The notes below the pieces were generated by a model. That model was not told where the DNA came from. It did no database searches and saw only the letters and a list, made by a program, of their open reading frames with translations. DNA of 64,000 nt from Eretmocerus hayati (Eukaryota > Arthropoda > Insecta > Hymenoptera > Aphelinidae). The position numbers and the translations under genes were made by a program. Of the stretch, positions 1 through 10,961 are shown piece by piece (within the stretch, counting starts at the first letter, position 1; every line of letters starts with the position of its first letter). The stretch lies in the NCBI GenBank assembly GCA_029851415.1, contig CM056741.1, positions 178,915,021-178,979,020 on the forward strand, read 5' to 3'.

Positions 1-587
1 CCCCCAACAGCTTCCAGATAATTTATCTATTTTTAAATAGCTCTTCTACCATTTCAATCATGAATATAATATTTTGATAATCAAAACCAAAGGTTGCAAA
101 TTTTCACCAAATCTCTTCAGAACCTTGGAAAGATCATGTACGAAATAAGTCGAGAATTTTTCATTTGAAAGCTCAGTTCTCAACAAATGTCATTTCCAAG
201 TGAAAGTTCAAAATCTTTCAGCTCTCAAAATAAAGTACTTTTGACTCATTCTGAAGGTTCCTCGCGGAGTTTTGAGTTACGATTTTGAGCTTGTTGGGAC
301 AAATTTGATCTAGACAGGAAATCAGATCGATACGTTCTGTATGAAAGATCTCGTCTTTGATGAGCCAATCTCTATTTGCCACTTCCGAGCAAGATATTGG
401 GAAGCCTCTGGCTCAAATGAAACACTGACCCAAATGAAAACTGGTTCACAATGCCATCTTTAACTACCCCATTTTTGGCGAAAATTTATAACATCAAACA
501 TCCCTACATTGGAGCACGCAGATCCACCTCACAAAAAATCACTTAACCACCAAGAAAACTGATCCTTATCAAACAAAAACTACTCAC
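1..587. other. no complete gene seen; first intron of the gene starting at 608
   Basis: This stretch lies downstream of the splice donor at 582-587 on the minus strand and reads as intron. I see no second exon with an acceptor and a cuticle-like coding frame, so the rest of the gene should lie beyond the left edge. Confidence 0.4.
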
Positions 588-608
588 AATAGCGATAACC
601 GACTTCAT
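588..608 (-). CDS. first coding exon of a secreted (cuticular-protein-type) gene, rest off the left edge
   Basis: On the minus strand an ATG at 608 opens seven codons, MKSVIAI, that end directly at a consensus donor GTGAGT in phase 0. A TATA box lies about 60 bases upstream of the ATG. A very short first exon holding only the start of a signal peptide, followed by an intron, is usual for insect cuticular protein genes, and the two complete genes to the right have the same promoter spacing and the same phase-0 first intron. Only the exon, donor and TATA box are visible, so the product is an inference. It could be any small secreted protein. Confidence 0.5.
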
Positions 609-667
609 GATGCGCAGCAAGGGACGCGCGAGGTTCGAGTATCATCAAGAGAAGCATCAACTATCGG

Positions 668-675
668 CTTTTATA
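668..675 (-). promoter_or_regulatory. TATA box of the gene starting at 608
   Basis: TATAAAAG on the minus strand, 60 bases upstream of the ATG at 608. The same spacing is seen before the other two first exons of the cluster. Confidence 0.6.
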
Positions 676-1444
676 TGTACGCTCTCACAGATATTCGCTA
701 TATAGAGCCCTACAACAGTTTCTTCCCTCTCATCTTCCAAACCCCCTATTCTTCCACTATGTTTATCCCTTTTTCTCATTCCAAACTGAGCTTTTTTCTA
801 CCAACAGCAATATAAGTAAAGATGCATCAAGAGAAAAACAGGTTGGTTGAACACCAAGCGGGAGCGCATCTCCGGAGCTCATCCGATTTTGTCCAAGGCC
901 GAACAAACCGGACTGTACGCGATCGTTATATCTCATTCTCTCTCAGTTGATTTTTTTTTCTCCAAAGGTTTTGCGCTCGCAAAGCTTCTGCACATTATAT
1001 GGGCCCATAGTAAAGTAAGATACTGTATGTGAGAATGTAAGTACATGCGACTGATGGGCGCCTATACCGATGCCGATATAATTCCTTCGAGGTCGTCCTT
1101 CTCACTTATATTATAGCGGAGTTACTTGCGGCCAGTCAAAGTACTTATGGCTCGTTCGTGAGGTTGGGAAGCACATGTAACCATTTGCCATTTTCACGGT
1201 CAGCAATTGAAGCATTCGTTTGATTACGATCGACTGAAGGTTGTTGTGAGCAATTGGTATATAGATTTTTGAATGAAGAGAAACGCGATGTTGAAAGTTG
1301 AATTTGCTGTTTCGATTGAATATTGGAGCAGAAGATTATGGTCCACTTTATTGCTTTTGCACCCTGGTAATAGTGCCTGACAATCGAATAAGTGATGCCG
1401 AGCATCTTGTCTTGGATACCTGCAGATGCCCATGTAAAACATAC
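676..1444. other. intergenic, no gene seen
   Basis: Short open frames here begin at non-ATG codons and match nothing I recognise. A plus-strand TATATA-like run near 707 has no convincing coding exon after it. Confidence 0.4.
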
Positions 1445-1902
1445 GATTCCATGATCTTATATGATCATGGAATCCGAAAATTCCATGGTCATATATGATC
1501 ATACGTAAAACCACTTTAAACATTTTATTTTTATTCCAGAAAGTTGTGATATATTGATTCAAACTTATTCTAACATCAATACGGCACGATACTGATCATA
1601 TACTACTGAAAAAAATCTTTCCAGGAGTCGGTCTCAAGTTCCCAAAAATTGACATCTTCGACAAAAATGATATTTAATGTGGATTTTTTCTCTTTAGTAC
1701 TTCAAATGTTCAAAACCTGAGAATGAGTTCGGAAAAACATTTTCTGAGTAATATTCGATCATCGCGGTGAAGTATTGATGTTGTAAACTAGTATATCACA
1801 CCTTTCCGGAACGAAAATGACAAATTTTGAAACCGATTTCATTTATGATCATATATGACCATGGAATCCACGGATTCCATGATCATATATGTTCATGGAA
1901 TC
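1445..1902. mobile_element. MITE with 59-bp terminal inverted repeats made of internal palindromes
   Basis: The left end (1445-1503) and the reverse complement of the right end (1844-1902) agree at most of 59 positions; both begin GATTCCATGA. Each repeat is itself built of two near-palindromes around CATATATG flanked by TTCCATGRTC. The interior has no coding sequence. No target duplication is clear. The superfamily is not assigned. Confidence 0.75.
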
Positions 1903-2121
1903 TTATGTTCTACATGGGTGGTAATAATTCTTTGTGCTGTGAATTTGAAATGGTGTAAAAAGCAGATCGGATGTCCTGTAGCAGACGGACCAAATATCCT
2001 CTTCACAAAACTCATAAGACTTTTGAAAATTGGTTCTCATTATAGTTTATTACTATCATCAGAGACGAATCAGATATTTTGCACTCAAGTCGAGGACTTC
2101 GTATTGGGAATGAGTCGGACA

Positions 2122-3063
2122 TACACTATCGGCCAAAAGTTTGTGTACACCTGGAAAACAGAAGTTCGATTTTGATCACTCTACTGGTCTGGTCTCCTTC
2201 GTCCAAAAGGACTCTCTTTTGGATCATTTTGCAGCGTTCTCCGAGCACTTCAAGAATTTTTGAGAATTTTTCTGGCGCAGTATGATAGATTCTTGCAAAA
2301 TCAAACTGAAGCTTTGTAAAATTTTATAAAAATCGGGTCAGTACGCAAACCTCTGGAAGTTTGACGGAAACCAAGGGATTGAAATGATTCGAAAAACATC
2401 TAAAAGTAGAAGTCAAGAGCTTGGAATGCCCATTTTGGCAGGTTATTCTTGGTCATTTTCGGTCCGAGCTGAGACTATTTTGGTAAAGGAAGATTTTTCT
2501 CAAAAAAGAGTCCCGAAATTTAAGGAAGGTGAGGACATCGAACTCACGGTGATATTTCTTTGATTTCTCCCAAGTTTTCTCGTATTGTTGGTGGAAGAAA
2601 CCGAGAACATGCTTATACCATATTAAATACGAGTCCACTCACGATTTCTCGATGACTGGTTCATTCTTCGAGAAAAATCTTCCCTTACAAAAGCAGTCAC
2701 AGCTCGGACCAGAAATAACCTAGAATAGCTTTCAAGAACGGATATTGAAGCGCTTGACTTCTACTTTCAGATGCTTTTCGTATCATCTCAATCCATTGAT
2801 TTCCGTCAAACTTGCAAAGATTTGCGTATGCCCCCGATTGTCATAAAATTTTACAAGGCTTGAGATTGATTTTGCGAGAATCTATCGCGCTGCGCGGAAA
2901 AAGTTCTAAAAGGATCTTGGAGTGCTTGAAAAAAAAAAAAAAAAAAAAAAACTACAAAATGAGCTGAAGTAGAGCCGTTTGGATGAATGAGATCGGAGCA
3001 GTCGAGTGATCAAAATCGAATTTTGGTTTTTTGGGTGTACACAAACTTTTGACTTTTAGTGTA
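2122..3063. mobile_element. Tc1/mariner-type foldback element, about 0.94 kb
   Basis: The two halves are diverged inverted copies of each other. The ends, flanked by TA, begin TACACTATCGGCCAAAAGTT on the left and TACACTAAAAGTCAAAAGTT on the right. Matching blocks run inward on both sides, including GGTCCGAGCTG near 2461 and its complement near 2707. The terminal motif resembles the TACACTACCGGTCAAAAG ends of Tc1-like elements, and 29063-29989 has the same type of end. A poly(A) run near 2931-2952 interrupts the right arm. No transposase is encoded. Confidence 0.75.
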
Positions 3064-4341
3064 TTTTTGGGACTCCAAGCTTACTATTCCACATCCTCAT
3101 CTGATTCTCAAATACGAGAGCAATGCGACGGAATATAAGTATACTCTTTCAATTCTGAAAAATTCTCAATACAATCATCGAGTTGTAAGTTCTCGGAATA
3201 CGAGAAATTCACAAGAGAAGGATCAGTTTTTTTCTGAGGAAGTACTACAAAAGAAGGTAGTAAAACATCCTTCAGGAATCAAGAGAATTTCCTTGGAGCA
3301 TTTTATACTCGTCGACATGACATCATGTTGACCTGTGATGATATTCTCTTAATGTGAGAATGCTCTCTTCGGTCGGTCTCTTAAACGTCTTTTCTGTTTA
3401 GCGACGATCAATTAAAAATTTCAACATATCCCTTCCTCCTCTCGAGTTACTGTTTGATAACAAGTGTTACTTTATTCCGATGAATGAAAAAAATGTGTGT
3501 AATTGAGTAAGCAGTAAGAAAACGGCTCACGGATTCTCTGACCACACGAAGCTCATCTGTCTTTCTCATATTAGAGTGAGGCAGAATATCTCAATGGTAG
3601 AATTGCATCACAACAACTTCTACTGCGAACTCAGGAGTAAACGTATTTTCATCAAAGTCTACATATGAGAAATATTTCTTCCGCAAATATGCATCATCTC
3701 ACTTGTAAAGTTGCTTAAATTTTCCAAAATATCAATAGCTGACAAATCTATGAATATTTTCCCATGGTTTTCACGAGACTTTGCATATTCATTGTAAACT
3801 TGTTGAAGGTGAGAAAAAGGCTCCACAAGATGATAAGATGAAAGACCTAGTAAGATTTACATCAATATCTTCAACACTTGTCGACTATTGATGATTCTTT
3901 GCATGGGTTGTGTCAGACCCCATGTGACTTTCGTGTAAATATTCTGAGGCGTAACTCGCACGGCTTAATATTCCTCTCTATTTTCTGAAAATTTATTGCC
4001 CTCAGCAGAATCTTTATTGCAATGTCTCAATTTCAAAGTCATACGACGCTCAATTAGGTATCAAAAATCGAAAACGTTTTTATTCGATTTTCAATTGTCT
4101 GAAATTATTCAAATGAAGTTTTTTATATGTTATTTATAATTATTCAAATGAAATTATTCTTCTATCGACACAAGGGAAACCAATACAATCAGATAATGAA
4201 TGTACAATTAGAAATACAAGATCTGGAAGATTGTTAATGCCAAGCAAATAGAACGTTTGAAAACCACTGGCGAGGCGTAGTCTATTTTCTTCCTATTGAA
4301 AGCATTTAAACTTCTTCGTCAAGAGTCTATACGTAAATTAT
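3064..4341. other. intergenic and 3' flank of the gene ending at 4342, no gene seen
   Basis: AT-rich with no frame resembling a known protein. A TTTATT (AATAAA on the minus strand) near 4078 could be a polyadenylation signal for the gene ending at 4342. Confidence 0.35.
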
Positions 4342-6095
4342 TCAAGGTGCCGCAGCAGCATAGCCTAGATTCCTTGCAACTTCAGCAGCTCGAACAGCCC
4401 TGGCCAAATTTGCCCGAGCATAGGCCACCTCTGGAGTGTCATACAACCTTGGAGCTGCCGTTGCGGTGGATAAGGGCTGTGGTGGTAAAAGGATCCCGGC
4501 GTTGCGCAGATTTTCACGAGTTTGAGCGAGACGCTCGTTAACGAGTCCTGCTGCTTGCTCGTGTCTTACAAGGGCTGCCTCAGGTGAGTCACCAAGTCCC
4601 AGACTCTGAAAGATTATCATTTGTGCGAAAATTAATCACTGCGAGTGATGATGTGGCGAAGAGGAAGGATTGATGATTGCGAGCTTCAAGATTGATGAAT
4701 TGATATCTTGTTTGCAGGATACCTGTTTTTGAGTGCATGCATGACGAAGATCAGAAATAGAATACTCATTTTGAAGCAAGGCAGGACGTAAGGTGGCATG
4801 AGAAGAATGGTATTATTTTGATTTACACTTTTTGAACTTGAATCGTCCTCTTTTATGAATCAATGATATTAAATTCGTAAATCGGCATTTGGAGGACTAA
4901 TTTTTATTTTTCTATTGGTGACCTCGGATTTGAGGCCATTTTTAATGAGAAATTATCGATCGGGGTTTGATCGTCAAGACGTTAATCAAAGAATAAATGC
5001 ATTTGAATGACATCGTGAAAAAATGCCTGGACCCAGAATCGAACTGAGGCCTTCTTCTCACCGGGAAAGACGCTCTATCAGCTGAGCTATAAAGAGGACG
5101 ATTCAAGTTCGAAAAGTGTAATTTGAATTCCGCGCCGCGGCTGAAATAATGGCGCTAATGTATAAGAGTGACACCGAGACCTCGACCGAGACAAAGATCT
5201 GCCGAGCCCTGGATAGCTCAGCTGGTAGAGTGTCTTCCCGGTGAGAAGAAGGCCCCCAGTTCAATCCTGGGTCCAGGCATTTTTTTCACGATGTCATTCA
5301 AATGCATTTTTTCTTTGATTAACATCTTGACGATCGAACCCTGATCGGTAATTCCTCATTAAAAATGGCCTCAAATCCGAGGTCACCAAGAGAAAAATAA
5401 AAATTAGTCCTACAAATGCCGATTTACGAATTTAATATCATTGGTATTATCTTGAGTGCAGTGATTTTGATGAAGGAAGTTGGACTTTGTTGAAGTATTG
5501 CTGTAGGAGATTCTTTGGAAAAACTAAAAAAAATCGGTTACAATCACTGTTGGACCGATATTCAAGCGAGTCTTTCAATTTCACACTCAAGTACATATTA
5601 CATGCCTTACTCAGCCTTAAATCTAACATTAAATCGGTGGTTCAAGAATTCGGTTAGAAGTCAAACAGTGTAGTTCCTCCGGCTAAATTCAGAAAATTCA
5701 AAAATTCAACAAATTCAGGTAGATATTCCTGGGAAGAAACTTTTGCAATAATGATCCTTTGAAAGGAAGTCGCTAACATTGATTCTTTTGCTCAAGCATG
5801 ATAGAATTAGAGTGCGGTAAGAGTCATAATGAAATGGAATACGACATGGTCCTTTGAGTTATTGAGCAAACTTTAAAGTTTATCGTCGATGAATAGCTTC
5901 TCGATAATCGGAATTTTTCAGATAAACGTAAGTGATGGTGCATGAGATACAGTATTTTCGATCAAAGAAATATTATACAATAAGATAACTTACAGCAGGA
6001 GATGGTGAGAGAATAGCCACAGGTGGTCCAGGTTTTGCTTCAGGCATTGCCATTGCCATGGCACTGAGGCAGGAAAGAGCTACAAGAATCTTCAT
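4342..6095 (-). CDS. cuticular protein, two exons (5994-6095 and 4342-4605), 121 aa
   Basis: Exon 1 (34 codons) starts at an ATG at 6095 and encodes a signal peptide, MKILVALSCLSAMAMA, then a proline-rich start of the mature chain. It ends at GTAAGT in phase 0. Exon 2 follows a CAG acceptor at 4606-4608 in phase 0 and encodes 87 residues rich in Ala, Leu and Arg, with the segment DTPEVAYARANLARAVR. DTPEV followed by an alanine-rich helix-like stretch is a short motif known from several insect cuticular proteins, and the neighbouring gene has it too. The protein should be secreted by epidermal cells and become part of the cuticle. The intron, about 1.4 kb, contains the tRNA-like inverted pair. 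Both splice sites and the phase fit well; an extra exon inside the intron cannot be excluded. Confidence 0.8.
4820..5443. repeat. inverted pair of tRNA-headed, SINE-like repeats in the cuticle gene intron
   Basis: Two diverged copies of one sequence face each other head to head. The minus copy runs from about 5128 down to 4822 and the plus copy from about 5208 to 5443. Each starts with a tRNA-like head (A box TAGCTCAGCTG.TAGAG, B box AGTTCRATYCT) and continues with the same roughly 165-base body. The minus copy is also bounded by its own inverted repeats of about 36 bases (4822-4857 against 5092-5128). Arms pair over roughly 230 bases around an AT- and GC-patchy centre. Confidence 0.75.
5208..5277 (+). 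ncRNA. tRNA-like sequence (SINE head), probably not a functional tRNA
   Basis: It folds as a cloverleaf: acceptor CCTGGA with TCCAGG, a D arm after TAGCTCAGCTGGTAGAG, an anticodon stem TCTTC with GAAGA around loop CCGGTGA, and a T stem CCCAG with CTGGG. The loop would give anticodon GGT, but position 33 is C instead of the near-universal U, and a second diverged copy lies 110 bases away. Pol III promoter boxes are intact in form. Read as a tRNA-derived repeat head. Confidence 0.55.
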
Positions 6096-6160
6096 TGTTG
6101 ATAATAGCGAGTTGCCGATCTGGATCGAGGATACTTTGACGAGGTTCGAGGCTGAGACGA

Positions 6161-6168
6161 GTTTTATA
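6161..6168 (-). promoter_or_regulatory. TATA box of the cuticle gene starting at 6095
   Basis: TATAAAAC on the minus strand, 66 bases upstream of the ATG. Confidence 0.65.
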
Positions 6169-6295
6169 TGCCACAAATTTAATGACATATCTGGTGTGAA
6201 GATAATTGCTCGGAGGAAAAGAAGAGTTTTTGATCAATCGATTCTACCAAGCAAATATGATTTAACATTATACGTAGGAGAGCAAAAAAATTGAT

Positions 6296-8275
6296 TATGC
6301 CATCGAATTTGATTGGGTGATTAATTACCGGAGACTATTGTGATGCATTGAAGATGTAAATAAAGGTATTCTGCAGGTGTGGTTTTTGAAGTATGACGAT
6401 GATTACCGATATGACTTCAGAATCAGTTAGGAAATGAGATTCTGTGATGATCAAAGTTGCTCGCCAATCATGATCTGCAATTACGGTCACGGTGTTTCGG
6501 AACACCGGAAAAAATGTGGCTTATGAGGGAACAAAAAATTTCTCCTGGAGTGTGTTCCTACATAGTCCCATGGTCATTTTTTCCTCAAAAAACACAAATA
6601 TCCGTCAAAGAATTTTAAAATGAAGCCAATTTTTCGGTAGCTCCATTGAATTTAAATTAAGATCGTTGGGATGTGTCCGTAAACAACTCGGAAGGTATGA
6701 GGGTTGTCGAAAAATAAGAAGAGGAAGTTTTTGTAGATTTTCTTAAAACCAACGAGATGATAGGCTGATATTGATCAAAATCCAGATCTATCCAGAATGA
6801 TGGTAAAAAATCCCAGGAAAGAACGCAACGAGTATATAAGTTTTTGCAATATTTTTTCCTCATCCGAGATTCTCACAGGTGCTGTTCCTTTTTTTTTTTT
6901 TTTTGATGGAGAGCACATCAATTAGTCGATCATCAAAGATTCACCCAAGACTATTCGAATTTTTTTTGTATAACTCATTTATTCCGAGTTGTCACGGGAA
7001 AGTCACAAAGGAGACGAGAACCGTCAAAGGAACTATCTTTTACATATCATTAATAATGAAAGATTCGCAAAACGGAATTGACTCAATTCTAAAACTCTCT
7101 AATGGATGGTTTTGATTCTAGGGAGGAAATGGTCGTGGGACTATTTGCTATCCATCGTTGTGCTGTGACAGGGGATCTTAAAAAATCCTGCGATCCCGAG
7201 GAGAAAACTGACGAGATTCGGGGGAAAATTATACTTAGCAAATTTGTGACAAAATGGACATAGATGAATAGTTGAAAAATCGTCCTTCGTCTCATGGTCT
7301 TTGAATAATTATTGACGTCTCGGTGCCTTACAAAATCACAACGGCTAAGCCTCAAAAGCCCCATTGGTTGCATAAAATCTAGTATTTTATCAAAACTGTG
7401 AGAAACAATAAATCATGGCAAGATGAGATTATCAGCTTCACTCTTAGTTGTCGTGGGATAAAATTGAATTCCCCCCTCTATCTCCTAGGACCAGGAACCA
7501 AACAAATTCAAAGTAATCTCTTGTCGCTTAATTATGTCTGATCAATCATTCAAATATGTCATTTTGATAGAAAATCCAGATATAAGTTGACAGCCGGTGT
7601 GGTGACTGAGCGCCTAATAAAAATCATCAGAGACATAATCACGTGAATGTTGGCTCGAAGACTTGACGCGTGCACTCGAGTCACGTGAGCTGAAACAACA
7701 ATTGAGAGTCATTGCCAATGATTGATCTCTATGTTAATCCTTGTGCGGCTCTATAACAACTAGCTTCTTGATTAGATGCACATTCCAGTGTTTCTGAGAT
7801 CGTAATTTATCTCGGTCAGGTAGAATCATCTGATGATTTTTTTATGTGTTGCGATACGATTTTTCGAGTATTTCAATACATACAAAACAGGACTAACAGT
7901 TCTAATACGGTCTGTTGAGTCAGTATTGGCTACGAATCTGTACAAGGTTACAGCATCGGTCAAGGTCTGATACATCTGGTGCCAAGTTGTAAGTTCTGAT
8001 AGGATAACAACTAAAACCAGACTCAAGCTGGAGTAAAAAACTCGATTCTTACGAAAATTTTTCAATTTTCATGGAAGTCTTCCAATTTTTTTTTTTTTTT
8101 TTTTTCCATGTATCGCATCACCATCAGCCCTTGCACAATTCATAAAGTTCTCAATCAGAAATATGGTGTTCATTAGAAAATCTTAGTTTTCAAGAATTCT
8201 GTTAGAGTCAAACAAATCAACTAATGGGAGTGACTATTGGATAAATCAATGAACTCAATTCAATCCACGAGTTGT
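6296..8275. other. intergenic between two cuticle genes, no gene seen
   Basis: Several short frames exist, but none has a start, splice sites and a recognisable protein together. Poly(T) runs lie at about 6889-6904 and 8087-8105. Confidence 0.4.
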
Positions 8276-8276
8276 T

Positions 8277-8282
8277 TTTATT
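8277..8282 (-). terminator. probable polyadenylation signal of the cuticle gene ending at 8402
   Basis: AATAAA on the minus strand, about 120 bases after the stop codon. Confidence 0.4.
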
Positions 8283-8401
8283 AGTCTTATTTACACATCC
8301 AAGCTCGACTAAAGAATCTCATTGTAGTCATGTCTCAGTCAAGTACGAATTATAGCCACCAATATCGTTGAATAAAAAATTATAATCTATGTATCATAGA
8401 T

Positions 8402-9706
8402 TCAGTAATCGACGTGTCCTAGATGAGCGGCGTTGGCATAAGTGATACCCGGTGAGTAGACCCCGTGATGAGCCGGTGCAGCAACTTGATAAGGATAAGC
8501 ACCAACAGAGTGATGAGGATAGGCTGCGCTGACGACTGGAAGTGGGCTGTGTGGTACGACTACATCGGACGAGCGTAAAAGTTCACGTTCCCAATTTACG
8601 CGCTCGTTTGCATGGGCAGCTGCGTGCTGAGCTTTAGCGTGGAGAACTTCAGGAGTATCTACTACGCGTCCGTCAGGCCCAATCTGTAATAAAATTCGTC
8701 AATTTGCAGAGTTCATCAAAAATTCATTATTGTGCTCTGTCAAGAGTTCGTAATTGTTGGTCTTTGGTACTTGATGACACTGATCATCATGTCTCATTTG
8801 AATTGAGCACGGAATTATTGAATTTTCCTAGTTATTTATTGATGATGTCTTACAATTTTCTGGTGTTGTGAAATATTCAGGGTGATCAAAATTCATTTGA
8901 AGCGGAGTCTGGTTCTTTATAATGATTCTCCGAATCAACTCTGAGTTTACGTGACAGTGAAGTTAGATACTTTACTCTGACCAATACTTTCATCATCCAA
9001 GTAGGCACAAACGATGAATATAATATAATCATGAAGTCCTTGGAATGAAAGTGATGTAACTATTCATGGTTGTACTAACACAGATTTTACAATATACTCT
9101 ATTTACGGATGAGCTCAACTGTTAGCTTACTCTATTCATGAAGTTCAGTGGGAAACTTATTTAATGATAAAAAGGGGATCAGTTTTGAGAACTTATTTTT
9201 TGGAACGAATCCGAATCGTATAATCTATCGCAGTCCCGGTGCTATGAAAAAGATGGCACGAACACCTTTATTTGTACAAACTCTGACAATTTTTCTGGTA
9301 TTGCGTCCAATCTGTCCAAAGTCCTGATGTGGTATTTATACATTTCACTGTGTGAAAAATCAACTGCTGAAAGCTATATCTCAATTTCACTGCAGACGAT
9401 CATGAAAAATTTACAATAATTTGGATAAATGAAAATAATTCACAATTTTTCACTCAATTTAATTTGCACTGAAAATTGAAAAGCTTAAGAAATTTGATTT
9501 GTTTCGGCGAAAAAGCTCCCTGTTTTTTCATCTGAAGAATGGGAACTCATTTATGGTTTCCAAACTTTGGGAAAATACTCTCGTCGATTAAGCTGTAAAA
9601 TTAGAATATTGAAACTCACCGGTGCACCTGGCAGAACTACGAGCGATGGATGAGCTTTGGCCACCGTTATGGCCAGCAAACAGGTAAGAAGCACAAACAT
9701 CTTCAT
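8402..9706 (-). CDS. cuticular protein with DTPEV motif, two exons (9620-9706 and 8402-8683), 122 aa
   Basis: Exon 1 (29 codons, ATG at 9706) encodes a hydrophobic signal peptide, MKMFVLLTCLLAITVAKA, and ends at GTGAGT in phase 0. Exon 2 follows a CAG acceptor at 8684-8686 and encodes 93 residues: GRVVDTPEVLHAKAQHAAAH near its start, then a Tyr-, Pro- and His-rich tail with AYPYQVAAPAHHG, ending in HVDY and a stop. The DTPEV...A.AAHAAAHA block is the short motif shared by many insect cuticular proteins, and the Tyr/Pro/His-rich tail is typical of proteins of stiff cuticle. It belongs to the same cluster and strand as the gene at 4342-6095. Its promoter has a TATA box 60 bases before the ATG. 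Product class is confident; the exact family is not assigned. Confidence 0.88.
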
Positions 9707-9765
9707 TCTTGTGAGCGATTCTTCGATCTAGATTCAACTGTATTCGATGAAAAGTATATCTAGGC

Positions 9766-9774
9766 TCTTTATAT
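9766..9774 (-). promoter_or_regulatory. TATA box of the cuticle gene starting at 9706
   Basis: TATATAAAG on the minus strand, 60 bases upstream of the ATG. Confidence 0.7.
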
Positions 9775-9775
9775 A

Positions 9776-10587
9776 CACTCGAGAGAAATAATGATATTCC
9801 CAGGAGCAAAGATTGTCCGTGAAAGAGTGTAATGGGTAGAGAGCAATCACTCGCCATTTGCTTGCGGCTTCGTTGTATATCGTATTTACATTGCGTATAA
9901 ATTAGACCACATGAGAATAAAAGTTATCTAACTACCGATACATCTGACCATCGGATAACGACTATTTATTCTTCGACTATGGATTCAAGTTTTTTCAACC
10001 TCGAAGAAGAGGATATTGATTTTTTTTTTTTCATTTCTCTGAAGAGCACTTGAACGAATGAAAATGTAACGTGGGAAGTTCATTAGTTTCCCTCATTACG
10101 ACATGTTAATTGGAGGCAAAAAACTATTTTGATTACGGGGCTCATGAAAAATGAAGTGCATGGATTTGAAATTTCTTGGTGTGTTCTCTTTTCCATTCGT
10201 AATGTAAAGATCACTCCTGCCGATATTTTCTAAACCTATTGAATCGAAATTTTCAAGTACTTGAATGGAATTTGACTCATGGCGAGTTTACAGGAATATT
10301 GTATTCCACTCCATGACCGAGTGTACATTGACTCGTATGTATAAAAGAAACCTGCCCCAATAAGTCAATCTACCGTGAACCTATTTATCGCAACAATCAA
10401 AATATTCGAACTTTGGTATGAATTGATGTATGCGTTCAAAGAGCAAATGCCTTTTAATATCCAGTTCGAATAATGATTCTGACTCAGACTCAATTGTGTA
10501 TATTCAAACGAGTCTGCGCACCTTCGAGCTTCGTTTATTTTAGTACGAAGTTGCATCGAAGGATTTTTTATGAGTGATTAAAATTAT
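9776..10587. other. intergenic, no gene seen
   Basis: A plus-strand TATAAAAG near 10340 has no recognisable coding exon after it. Confidence 0.35.
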
Positions 10588-10961
10588 TTCTGACGCGGAT
10601 AGCGCTTTGTCTCCCGATAGTGGCAGGTTTTCAGGGTCAGAGCACACGCGCACTATCGGGCTCCACCCGACGCTGATGTAATTAGCATCCAAGCACACTT
10701 AAATACGAATCGGACAGATTCGTGAGCGGTCACGTCGGGCAAAGCCCTATTGAGATGTGACATCAAGGTCAAATATGGCGGCTGCATTCCTCGAGCTTAA
10801 CACGAACTTGTTACTACAGACAGCGCCATCTGCGGCAGGTCATGAACAATTGCACGCTCCCAGAATTTAACATGGATGTCATTTCCCAATAGTGTGCGTG
10901 TGCTCTGCTCTTGAAGGGCCTGGTCACTATCGAAAGAAAAACGCTATCCGCGTTGAGAATC
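10588..10961. mobile_element. MITE, about 375 bp
   Basis: Inverted repeats of about 70-80 bases at the two ends share ACGCGGATAGCG, CGATAGTG and, further in, AGAGCACACGCRCACTAT. The interior is non-coding and richer in GC than its flanks. No target duplication is clear. Confidence 0.65.

Noticed and set aside
847..1032. Small plus-strand frame
   Set aside because: Begins at TTG, no domain, no splice or promoter support.
5026..5097. Minus-strand tRNA-like head as a tRNA gene
   Set aside because: The 5' acceptor strand does not pair with the 3' strand, and the sequence is part of a repeat.
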